Origin: Acidobacteriaceae bacterium
GTDB lineage: Bacteria; Acidobacteriota; Terriglobia; Terriglobales; Acidobacteriaceae
Length of the DNA: 5,895 nucleotides
Direction: 5' to 3'
NCBI GenBank assembly: GCA_027307295.1
Contig: DAHUXF010000182.1
Location: forward strand, 255 to 6,149
Positions 1 through 5,895 of this stretch are shown piece by piece. A model generated the notes under the pieces. The model searched no databases. It saw nothing but the letters and a program-made list of their open reading frames with translations, and was not told the origin of the DNA. Numbering within the stretch: the stretch's first letter is position 1; each line of letters begins with the position of its first letter. The translations under genes were made by a program, and so were the position numbers.

Positions 1-2
1 TT

Positions 3-491
3 ACCGTGGGTGAAACGGCCGGCCAGCAGGAATCACCATTTCCGGTGGAAGAGATCACGGTACTGGAAGCCAACATTGATGACATGTCGCCACAGGTCTT
101 TGGCTACGTGATGGAGCAGGTTTTGGAAGCCGGCGCGCTTGATGCCTTTGGGACCTCGGTACAAATGAAGAAGAACCGCCCCGGCATGCAGCTCACGGTA
201 CTCTGCCGCGCGGAAGACAGCCAGCGCCTCACCAGGATGGTGCTGGCGGAAACCACCACGCTGGGCGTACGCATGCGGCAGGAAACACGGGCCGTGCTGG
301 CCCGCCGCCACGTCAACGTCCGCACCCAATGGGGAGACATTCGCATGAAGCTGGCCAACCTGAACGGCAGCATCAGTAACTACGCTCCTGAGTATGAAGA
401 CTGCCGCCGGATCGCCAGGGAACGGAATTTGCCTTTAAAAACCATCATGCAGGAAGCCATTAAGGTCTATCTGGAAAAAGCCAATGGATAA
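3..491 (+). CDS. larC: LarC, nickel-pincer cofactor biosynthesis protein, C-terminal part (5' end outside window)
   Basis: LarC inserts nickel, in a CTP-dependent step, into the pyridinium dithiocarboxylate precursor to form the nickel-pincer nucleotide cofactor, which serves lactate racemase and related enzymes in the cytoplasm. About 162 residues are visible, against roughly 400 for a whole LarC, so the N-terminal part lies before the window. The reading frame is open back to the left edge, so the GTG at base 6 is an internal valine codon and not a start. The family assignment rests on the segment LEANIDDMSPQ (bases 64-96), the typical opening of the LarC C-terminal domain (formerly DUF111), followed by the conserved KKNRPG stretch and the closing EYEDCRRIARE region. 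In lactobacilli larC is split and joined by a programmed frameshift. The visible part here is uninterrupted, but the equivalent junction would lie upstream. The stop codon overlaps the metG start. Whether the host has LarA, LarB or LarE cannot be seen. Confidence 0.93.
   Translation, partial: TVGETAGQQESPFPVEEITVLEANIDDMSPQVFGYVMEQVLEAGALDAFGTSVQMKKNRPGMQLTVLCRAEDSQRLTRMVLAETTTLGVRMRQETRAVLARRHVNVRTQWGDIRMKLANLNGSISNYAPEYEDCRRIARERNLPLKTIMQEAIKVYLEKANG
484..491 (+). promoter_or_regulatory. larC stop / metG start overlap (translational coupling site)
   Basis: The eight bases ATGGATAA contain the metG ATG (484-486) and the larC TAA (489-491) in different frames. The only ribosome-binding-like sequence is the purine run GGAAAAAG at 473-480, a weak match. 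An overlap of this kind usually means that ribosomes finishing the first gene help start the second. That metG translation is coupled to larC is inferred from the layout. Confidence 0.6.
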
Positions 492-2559
492 GGGCCAGAA
501 GTTTTACATCACAACACCCATTTATTACGTGAATGCGCGGCCGCATATCGGCCATGCCTATACCACGCTAGTGTGCGATGCCATCGCGCGCCGCAAACGG
601 ATGCTGGGTATCGACACATTTTTTCTCACCGGCACAGACGAACACGGCGTACACGTGGAACGCTCCGCAACCGCCGCTCAGACTCCGCCGCAGAAGTGGG
701 TGGACAAGGTTTCCGCCGAATTTCGCGGCCTTTTTGACAAGATGGGCATCTCCTATGATGACTTCATCCGCACCACTGAACCCCGCCATAAGTTGGGGGC
801 GCAGGAGTTGTGGAAGCGCATCCAGGAAAAAGGCTTTATCTATAAAGGCACATACACCGGCCAATACTGCGTCTTTGACGAACTCTATGTTGACTCCGTT
901 GGTCCGGGCGCGCCTTGCCCGGAATGCGGACGGCCCACGGAGACCGTGAGCGAGGAGAACTACTACTTCAAGCTCTCCGCCTTTGCTGACAAGCTGCTGG
1001 CGCATTACCAGCAGAACCCGGAATTCATCCGACCGGAAACCCGGCGCAATGAAGTCATTGCTTTCCTCAAGACCGGCTTGCGCGATCTTTCCATCAGCCG
1101 CAGCACGTTCAAATGGGGCATTGCAGTCCCCGGTGATCCCAGACATGTGATGTATGTCTGGCTTGACGCTCTGAGCAACTACTGCACCGCCGTCGGTTTC
1201 GGCGCAAAAGAAGAAGACGAGCAGAAAAAATTCCAGCACTTCTGGCCTGCTGATGTGCACATGATCGGCAAGGAGATCATCCGCTTCCATTGCGTCTACT
1301 GGCCGGCATTCCTGATGGCCGCGGACCTGCCGTTGCCAAAGTCCATCGTCGCGCACGGCTGGCTGCTCTTTGAAGAGAGCAAGATGTCCAAGTCGCGCGG
1401 CAATATCGTGCGCGCGGAAACCGTCATCGATGTGCTGGGCAATGACGCCCTGCGCTACTTCCTGCTGCGCGAAATTGTCTTCGGGCAGGACGGCTCATTC
1501 AGCTTTGACGCCCTGGTGCAACGCTACAATTCTGATCTGGCCAACGATCTGGGCAACCTCTCCAGCCGCACGCTGACCATGATTAATCGCTATTTCAATG
1601 GCTCTGTGCCGTATCCGTCACCCACGGTTGCGCGCAAGGCCACAGACGATGTAATCAAAGAGCAGGCGCTTACAGTAATCCAGGAATTTACCCAGCTTTT
1701 TGACGACTTCCAGTTTTCGCGCGCTCTGGAAACGGCATGGTCTCTGGTGGGCGCGGTCAACAAGTACCTGGTGGATGAAGAACCCTGGATCGTCGCAGAA
1801 AAAGAAGGCGAAGAGAACAAAGCCCGTCTGGCGACCATCCTATACACGGCTGCCGAAGCGCTGCGCATCGTGACCGCATTGGCCTATCCGGTGCTGCCGG
1901 AGTCTGCCTCTAAAATATGGAACCAGCTTGGCCTGGGTGAGATCAGCAAGTTCAATCTGGCCGAACTCAAATGGGGACAATTGCCGTTAGGTGGAAAACT
2001 GGGCAAGGTTGAACCGGTCTTCCCCCGCGCTGATAAAACTTCAATCGAGAGGATGCAACAGATGGAACAGGAGCGAGCAGCACAAGCTGCCTCCACCGCA
2101 TCATCAACCGCAACCGCCTCTTCGCCTGCTCCTGCGGGTGAAGGCGCTCGTCCTGGACAGCCAGCCTCACAATCAGCCCATGGCCCCGCGGATGCTGCGC
2201 CTGCTGCCAAGGCAGCTCCCGCTATCGACGGCAAGATTTCCATCGATGACTTCCTGAAAGTGGAGCTTCGCGTTGGTCAAGTCAAAGTCGCTGAAAAAGT
2301 AAAAGGCGCAGACAAACTGCTGCGGCTTGAAGTGGACATAGGCACTGAGGTCCGCCAACTCGTGGCCGGAATCGCACTGGCCTACAAGCCGGAAGATTTA
2401 ATCGGACGAAAAGTTGTGATCGTCGCAAACCTGCAACCACGCAAACTGCGCGGCCTGGAATCAAACGGCATGATCGTTGCTGCGTCGGTGGGGGAAGACG
2501 GCAAGCCGGTGCTAGCCAGCTTCCTGGAAGATGTGCCAATCGGCGCGAAACTCAAGTAA
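484..2559 (+). CDS. metG: Methionine--tRNA ligase (MetRS) with C-terminal tRNA-binding domain
   Basis: A cytoplasmic class I synthetase that charges tRNA-Met using ATP and methionine. The Rossmann catalytic domain carries an exact HIGH motif at residues 21-24 and KMSKS at 300-304. A zinc-type connective insertion spans about residues 125-150. It has CPEC at 145-148, but the first knuckle is C129-V-F-D132, with Asp where many relatives have the second Cys. The helical anticodon-binding domain includes NLSSR from N358 and EPW ending at W435, matching the anticodon-recognition Asn and Trp positions of the family. Residues about 532-580 form an Ala/Ser/Pro/Gln-rich linker, and 584-691 form an EMAP-II/Trbp111-like OB fold, the dimerising tRNA-binding domain. 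At 691 residues it is near the usual length for the form with this domain. The start at 484 sits just before the conserved FYITTPIYYVN segment. It overlaps the end of larC, with a weak GGA eight bases upstream, suggesting coupled translation. No frameshift is seen. Confidence 0.98.
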   Translation: MDKGQKFYITTPIYYVNARPHIGHAYTTLVCDAIARRKRMLGIDTFFLTGTDEHGVHVERSATAAQTPPQKWVDKVSAEFRGLFDKMGISYDDFIRTTEPRHKLGAQELWKRIQEKGFIYKGTYTGQYCVFDELYVDSVGPGAPCPECGRPTETVSEENYYFKLSAFADKLLAHYQQNPEFIRPETRRNEVIAFLKTGLRDLSISRSTFKWGIAVPGDPRHVMYVWLDALSNYCTAVGFGAKEEDEQKKFQHFWPADVHMIGKEIIRFHCVYWPAFLMAADLPLPKSIVAHGWLLFEESKMSKSRGNIVRAETVIDVLGNDALRYFLLREIVFGQDGSFSFDALVQRYNSDLANDLGNLSSRTLTMINRYFNGSVPYPSPTVARKATDDVIKEQALTVIQEFTQLFDDFQFSRALETAWSLVGAVNKYLVDEEPWIVAEKEGEENKARLATILYTAAEALRIVTALAYPVLPESASKIWNQLGLGEISKFNLAELKWGQLPLGGKLGKVEPVFPRADKTSIERMQQMEQERAAQAASTASSTATASSPAPAGEGARPGQPASQSAHGPADAAPAAKAAPAIDGKISIDDFLKVELRVGQVKVAEKVKGADKLLRLEVDIGTEVRQLVAGIALAYKPEDLIGRKVVIVANLQPRKLRGLESNGMIVAASVGEDGKPVLASFLEDVPIGAKLK

Positions 2560-2582
2560 ATTGCCAGCGGCATATTTGACCG

Positions 2583-2604
2583 CTTCGACCACTTGAGGTC
2601 GAAG
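2583..2604. repeat. Perfect 8-bp inverted repeat (hairpin) after metG
   Basis: CTTCGACC (2583-2590) and GGTCGAAG (2597-2604) are exact reverse complements separated by the 6-base loop ACTTGA. A G:U pair could add one step in RNA. It begins 23 bases after the metG stop, where a terminator would be expected, but no T-run follows on either strand. It could be a weak or Rho-assisted terminator, a 3'-end stabilising hairpin, or a protein-binding palindrome. The stem itself is certain; the role is not. Confidence 0.5.
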
Positions 2605-2661
2605 TCGCCATGGATTTGTTCCGAAAACGGCGTGGATCAATCCCCAAGGTGGACACCTTCT

Positions 2662-2690
2662 TCGGCAGGTCAAAGTCGGCAGGTCAAAGT
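2662..2690. repeat. Tandem duplication of a 14-bp unit
   Basis: The unit CGGCAGGTCAAAGT occurs twice back to back (2663-2676 and 2677-2690), and the preceding T extends the periodicity to 29 bases. A diverged relative of its core, AGGTCGAAGT, lies at 2596-2605 across the right arm of the upstream hairpin, so AGGTC(A/G)AAGT appears three times within 95 bases. The two tandem copies are identical, suggesting a recent slippage duplication or a selected pair of binding sites. No known operator is recognised. Confidence 0.7.
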
Positions 2691-2711
2691 TGTGGCCGGA
2701 TCTCATTATTT

Positions 2712-2769
2712 TTCAAACAGGTAATCATTCCAGCAGGGCCCTTTTGTCAGCGTAACATGGTTCAAACAG
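2712..2769. repeat. 9-bp direct repeat upstream of the ATPase gene
   Basis: TTCAAACAG occurs at 2712-2720 and again at 2761-2769, with starts 49 bases apart, both within 100 bases of the ATPase start. Copies at this position could be paired regulator sites, but a 9-mer repeated once in a short gap is weak evidence and chance is possible. Confidence 0.3.
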
Positions 2770-2802
2770 ATGTGATGTTCTGAGAGACCTTGGACAGACA
2801 TC

Positions 2803-2807
2803 GGGAG
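2803..2807 (+). promoter_or_regulatory. Ribosome binding site of the Mg2+ ATPase gene
   Basis: GGGAG lies 4 bases before the ATG at 2812, which is tight, and 10 bases before an in-frame GTG at 2818, which is slightly long. It supports initiation in this region but does not decide between the two starts, which differ by only two residues. ATG is preferred as the commoner start codon. Confidence 0.55.
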
Positions 2808-2811
2808 TCCC

Positions 2812-5331
2812 ATGCAAGTGGTTCCGGAAAAGCTATCGACCACCCGCGATGCGCCAGCCATCGACCATGGTCTGACGTCTCTGGAAGCGGCAGAGCGCCT
2901 TCACGAATTTGGGCCCAATGACCCGGCTCCGGCGAGGCGGCGGTCGGGCGTCTCTGACTTGCTGCTTTTGTTTCTCAATCCGCTTGTGATCATTCTCTTG
3001 ATCGCGGCGGTGCTGGCCGGATTTCTTGGCCAGTTGGTCGATGCCATCATTATCATCGTGATGGTCTTGATCGGCATTGCCATCAATTTCTATCAAACCT
3101 ACCGGTCTCAGCTCGCGATTGAGCGGTTGCGCGCGCAGGTTGCGCCTACCGCCACAGTTCTTCGTGATGGAAAGTGGCAGGAAATTCCGCGGCTTGGCGT
3201 GGTGGCCGGTGACACGATTCGGCTTTCCGCGGGCGACCTGGTGCCGGCTGACTCGCGGCTTGCAACCTCCCGTGACCTCTACGTCCAGCAAGCAGCCCTG
3301 ACCGGGGAGTCATTGCCTGTAGAGAAAGAAGCCGGTGGCGATGAGTCTTCTTCCGTGCCCGGCGCGCGCAACCGGGTCTTTCTGGGCACTTCGGTAGTGA
3401 GTGGGACGGCCATCGCGACCGTGGTAGCTACCGGACGCCGGACGGCATTCGGCGAGATCGCAGACCGCCTGGCGCAGCGGCCAGTCGAGACCGCATTTGA
3501 CCAGGGCCTGCGCCGTTTTGGTTTTCTGATCATGCAGGCGGTTGTATTCCTGGTTCTTTTTCTGATTGTCGTCAGCGTGGCTTTGCACCACGATCCGCTG
3601 CAGAGCCTGCTCTTCGCCGTAGCGCTGGCTGTCGGACTGACCCCGGAATTCCTTCCCATGATCACCTCTGTCACTCTCGCCAAGGGAGCGGTGGTAATGG
3701 CGCGCAAAAAGGTGATTGTCAAGCATCTTTCCGCTATCCAGAATTTCGGCAGCATTGATGTGCTGTGCAGCGACAAAACCGGCACATTGACAAGCGGGAA
3801 AATGGTGCTTGACCGCTCGGTTGGAGTATCCGGCGAGCCTGATCAGCGTCCATTAACGCTGGCATTCGTGAACAGCAAGTTTGAGACGGGCATCCGAAGC
3901 CCCCTTGACTCAGCAATTCTGCAGCAGCCAAGCGCCGATATTGAGGGCTACCAAAAGTGCGACGAGATTCCCTTTGACTTCGAACGCCGCCGCCTTTCCG
4001 TGGTTGTCGAACGCGGCCCAGAGCGCCTGCTTATCACGAAAGGATCGCCTGAAGGAATTCTCGGCCTTATCAAAGGGTATGAAGCCGGGGGGATTGTACA
4101 CACCATCGACTCCGAAATTCTGGCCCGCTGCCACCAGACCTACGAAACGCTAAGCGGACAGGGATTTCGGGTGCTCGCGGTGGCATACGCCGCTGTCGCC
4201 CCTAAGGCCGCATACTCAGTTGCCGACGAGCGCGACTTGCTCCTGGCCGGGTTCCTGGCCTTCGGCGATCCTCCCTTGCCCGATGCCCGCGAGGCCGTTG
4301 CGGCGCTGCGACGGGATGGCGTGAAGGTAAAAATTATCACCGGTGACAGTGACCTGGTCACGTCTCACATCTGCGGCGAGGTGGGAATTGATCATGGAAA
4401 GATCGTCCTCGGCGAGGAAATAGAGCACATGAGCGATAGTGCTCTGGCCCATGTCGCCGGCCAGACCACGGTCTTCGCGCGCGTCTCACCCGCACAGAAA
4501 AACCGAATTCTGCTTGCGCTGAAGCATCGCGGTCATGTTGTCGGCTTCATGGGAGATGGCATCAACGATGCTCCCTCCCTGCACGCGGCGGATGTCGGCA
4601 TTTCGGTTTCAACGGCGGTCGACGTTGCCCGCGACGCCGCCGACATCATCTTATTGGAGCCAGGGCTGAAAGTGCTCCATGAGGGCATCCTGGAGGGCCG
4701 CAAAGCTTTCGGCAATGTCATGAAGTATCTGCTGATGGGCACCAGTTCGAACTTCGGCAATATGCTGAGCATGGCCGGAGCCTCACTGTTTCTTCCCTTT
4801 CTGCCCATGCTGCCGACCCAGATATTGCTCAACAACTTCCTCTACGACATGGCGCAGGTTACGATTCCAACCGATAACGTGGATGCTGCTTACGTGCGGA
4901 AGCCTCAGCACTGGGACATCAAGCTGATTCGCAATTTCATGATATTCATCGGCCCCATCAGCTCCGTATACGACTTTCTTACGTTTTACGTGCTGTTGCA
5001 CTTTCTGCGCGCCGGTGAAGCGGAATTCCATACCGGGTGGTTTGTGGAGTCGCTGGCGACCCAGACCCTGGTGCTTTTCATCATCCGCACCAACCGGAAT
5101 CCGCTGCGCAGCCGGCCAAGCGGGCCACTCGCCGTTACGACTCTTCTTATGGTGGCTCTGGGAACTGCTCTTCCTTATACTCCATTTGCCCGCCCTCTCG
5201 GCTTTACCCCATTGCCTCCGCTCTATTTTGTTTTCCTGGCTTTGGCTACTGTGACTTACCTCGCTCTGGTGGAGATCGCCAAACGCCGCCTTATGTCGGC
5301 TCCGGTTGAGCGATTCAGAGTTCGCCAGTAG
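2812..5331 (+). CDS. mgtA: Mg2+-importing P-type ATPase, MgtA/MgtB type (class IIIB)
   Basis: An inner-membrane pump that uses ATP to bring Mg2+ into the cell, by family assignment. Helices M1 and M2 lie at about residues 50-98. The actuator domain has TGES at 164-167. M3 and M4 lie at about 236-291, with the LTPE ion-path motif ending at E279. The phosphorylation site is DKTGT at 321-325 (D321), the nucleotide-binding KGSPE at 410-414, TGD at 510-512 and the hinge GDGINDAP at 581-588. Six further membrane segments follow from about 634 to 823. Features specific to MgtA rather than Ca2+ pumps include VIVKHLSAIQNFGSID before D321, SSNFGNM in M5, YDMAQ in M6 and the FHTGWFVESL segment. At 839 residues it is somewhat shorter than enterobacterial MgtA (about 900), mainly through a short N-terminal tail. 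All catalytic motifs are intact. No M-box riboswitch or MgtL-like leader peptide was recognised upstream, so its regulation is unknown. Confidence 0.95.
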   Translation: MQVVPEKLSTTRDAPAIDHGLTSLEAAERLHEFGPNDPAPARRRSGVSDLLLLFLNPLVIILLIAAVLAGFLGQLVDAIIIIVMVLIGIAINFYQTYRSQLAIERLRAQVAPTATVLRDGKWQEIPRLGVVAGDTIRLSAGDLVPADSRLATSRDLYVQQAALTGESLPVEKEAGGDESSSVPGARNRVFLGTSVVSGTAIATVVATGRRTAFGEIADRLAQRPVETAFDQGLRRFGFLIMQAVVFLVLFLIVVSVALHHDPLQSLLFAVALAVGLTPEFLPMITSVTLAKGAVVMARKKVIVKHLSAIQNFGSIDVLCSDKTGTLTSGKMVLDRSVGVSGEPDQRPLTLAFVNSKFETGIRSPLDSAILQQPSADIEGYQKCDEIPFDFERRRLSVVVERGPERLLITKGSPEGILGLIKGYEAGGIVHTIDSEILARCHQTYETLSGQGFRVLAVAYAAVAPKAAYSVADERDLLLAGFLAFGDPPLPDAREAVAALRRDGVKVKIITGDSDLVTSHICGEVGIDHGKIVLGEEIEHMSDSALAHVAGQTTVFARVSPAQKNRILLALKHRGHVVGFMGDGINDAPSLHAADVGISVSTAVDVARDAADIILLEPGLKVLHEGILEGRKAFGNVMKYLLMGTSSNFGNMLSMAGASLFLPFLPMLPTQILLNNFLYDMAQVTIPTDNVDAAYVRKPQHWDIKLIRNFMIFIGPISSVYDFLTFYVLLHFLRAGEAEFHTGWFVESLATQTLVLFIIRTNRNPLRSRPSGPLAVTTLLMVALGTALPYTPFARPLGFTPLPPLYFVFLALATVTYLALVEIAKRRLMSAPVERFRVRQ

Positions 5332-5386
5332 AGAATGTGGTCCGCAGATTGTTGCTCATCGATACGGTCAAATCACTTGTGGAGTT
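5332..5386. other. Short convergent intergenic gap, no terminator seen
   Basis: These 55 bases separate the ends of the ATPase gene (plus strand) and the AI-2E-family gene (minus strand). I looked for a bidirectional hairpin with flanking T-runs and found none. Termination may be Rho-dependent, or transcripts may run into the opposing gene. Confidence 0.5.
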
Positions 5387-5895
5387 CTATTCCATAAGGA
5401 ATCGCCGCAGATAAACGCTGCGCACCAGCACCATCGCAACGGTGGTCAGGGGGGCCGCGAGAGCGATTCCAATGGGCCCGATGATCACGGCCAGCAAGAG
5501 TTGCGCGGACAAGGTGAGCGCAGGCGGCAGATGAACGGCGGCGCGCTCGGCAATCGGGGTAATCAGGAGACCTTCAAGGGCATGGACCGCCCAGAACAGC
5601 AGAATCACAAATAGGGCTTGCCGCGGGCTATGGCTGAAAGCCAGCAATACCGGAGGAATGGCGGAAAGGAAAGGTCCCAGGTTAGGAACAAAAGTCAGGA
5701 GCGCAGCCATTACGCCGAGCGTTCCGGCAAGGGGAACACGTAGCACCAAGAGGCCGAGCGTGACCATCACGCCAACTGCGCACATGGAAGCCAGCCGCGC
5801 CACTAACCACCAGCGGAGCGCCTTTCCCAGGTCATCGATCACCGCCGCCGCACCGGGACGCAGGGCGGGCGGGAACAAGCGCTCTATTCCGCCAC
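5387..5895 (-). CDS. AI-2E (PerM/TqsA) family membrane protein, C-terminal part (5' end outside window)
   Basis: A multi-pass inner-membrane protein of the AI-2E transporter family, named for E. coli TqsA. Members have varied or unknown substrates, including autoinducer-2 export and Na+/H+ antiport, so no substrate can be assigned. About 169 residues are visible, against about 350 for the family, and the frame is open through the right edge. The TTG at 5878-5876 is therefore an internal leucine codon. Family marks are the amphipathic stretch ending in RWWLVARL, then a hydrophobic helix with GVMVTLGLLVLRVP, the FVPNLGPFLSAIPP loop, a helix followed by the LLITPIAERAAVHLPPALT segment, and a final helix with IGPIGIALAAPL. 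The short C-terminal tail ends in RRFLME. It is convergent with the ATPase gene and so is not in its operon. Confidence 0.88.
   Translation of the reverse strand, partial: GGIERLFPPALRPGAAAVIDDLGKALRWWLVARLASMCAVGVMVTLGLLVLRVPLAGTLGVMAALLTFVPNLGPFLSAIPPVLLAFSHSPRQALFVILLFWAVHALEGLLITPIAERAAVHLPPALTLSAQLLLAVIIGPIGIALAAPLTTVAMVLVRSVYLRRFLME

Noticed and set aside
6..8. GTG as the start of the first gene
   Set aside because: The frame is open to the left edge, and the protein matches only the C-terminal part of LarC, so the true start is outside the window.
568..1356. Long minus-strand open frame (262 codons) inside metG
   Set aside because: It lies wholly antisense to a clearly conserved metG region, and its translation shows no family motif; it is a shadow of GC-biased codons.
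2583..2620. Intrinsic terminator for metG
   Set aside because: The hairpin stem is perfect but is followed by GTCGCCATGG rather than a T-run, so it is listed only as an inverted repeat.
2646..2659. Small hairpin AAGGT-GGAC-ACCTT
   Set aside because: A 5-bp stem is too short to distinguish from chance and has no supporting context.
2512..2706. Minus-strand open frame of 64 codons across the metG end and the gap
   Set aside because: It covers the hairpin and tandem repeat, overlaps the metG 3' end and shows no recognisable protein features.
2744..2776. Possible sigma-70 promoter with TTGTCA at 2744-2749
   Set aside because: The -35-like hexamer is good, but no acceptable -10 hexamer occurs at 16-18 bases; the nearest candidate, TGTGAT, is 21 bases away.
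5306..5614. Plus-strand open frame of 102 codons after the ATPase gene
   Set aside because: It overlaps the ATPase 3' end and runs antisense to the recognisable AI-2E-family gene; its translation is low-complexity and hydrophilic with no family match.

Overview
The window carries four protein genes in an ordinary chromosomal arrangement: larC (3' end only), metG, an mgtA-like magnesium P-type ATPase gene, and a gene for an AI-2E family membrane protein (C-terminal part only, opposite strand). The DNA is moderately GC-rich with dense coding. The MetRS and ATPase sequences read like those of soil Acidobacteriota (Koribacter / Terriglobia type). That placement is a judgement from protein resemblance, not a computed one. 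I see no rRNA, tRNA, CRISPR array, insertion sequence or phage gene.

Layout. Bases 1-491 hold the end of larC (nickel-pincer cofactor synthesis). Its stop codon overlaps the metG start by 8 bases, so the two genes are probably co-transcribed and translationally coupled. Bases 484-2559 hold a complete methionyl-tRNA synthetase with a C-terminal OB-fold tRNA-binding domain joined by a low-complexity Ala/Ser/Pro linker. Bases 2560-2811 are a 252-base non-coding gap with a perfect 8-bp hairpin, a 14-bp tandem duplication and a 9-bp direct repeat, but no convincing promoter. Bases 2812-5331 hold a full-length, apparently intact Mg2+-type P-type ATPase. After a 55-base gap, the minus-strand AI-2E/PerM-family gene runs off the right edge and is convergent with the ATPase gene.

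How the genes relate. larC and metG look like a housekeeping operon of functionally unrelated genes. The ATPase gene appears to be a separate unit with its own upstream region, importing Mg2+ by family assignment. The AI-2E-family gene belongs to whatever lies beyond the right edge. I found no convincing evidence of a new biological system. The points most worth a second look are the altered first zinc knuckle of MetRS, the larC/metG overlap, and the small repeats ahead of the ATPase gene.
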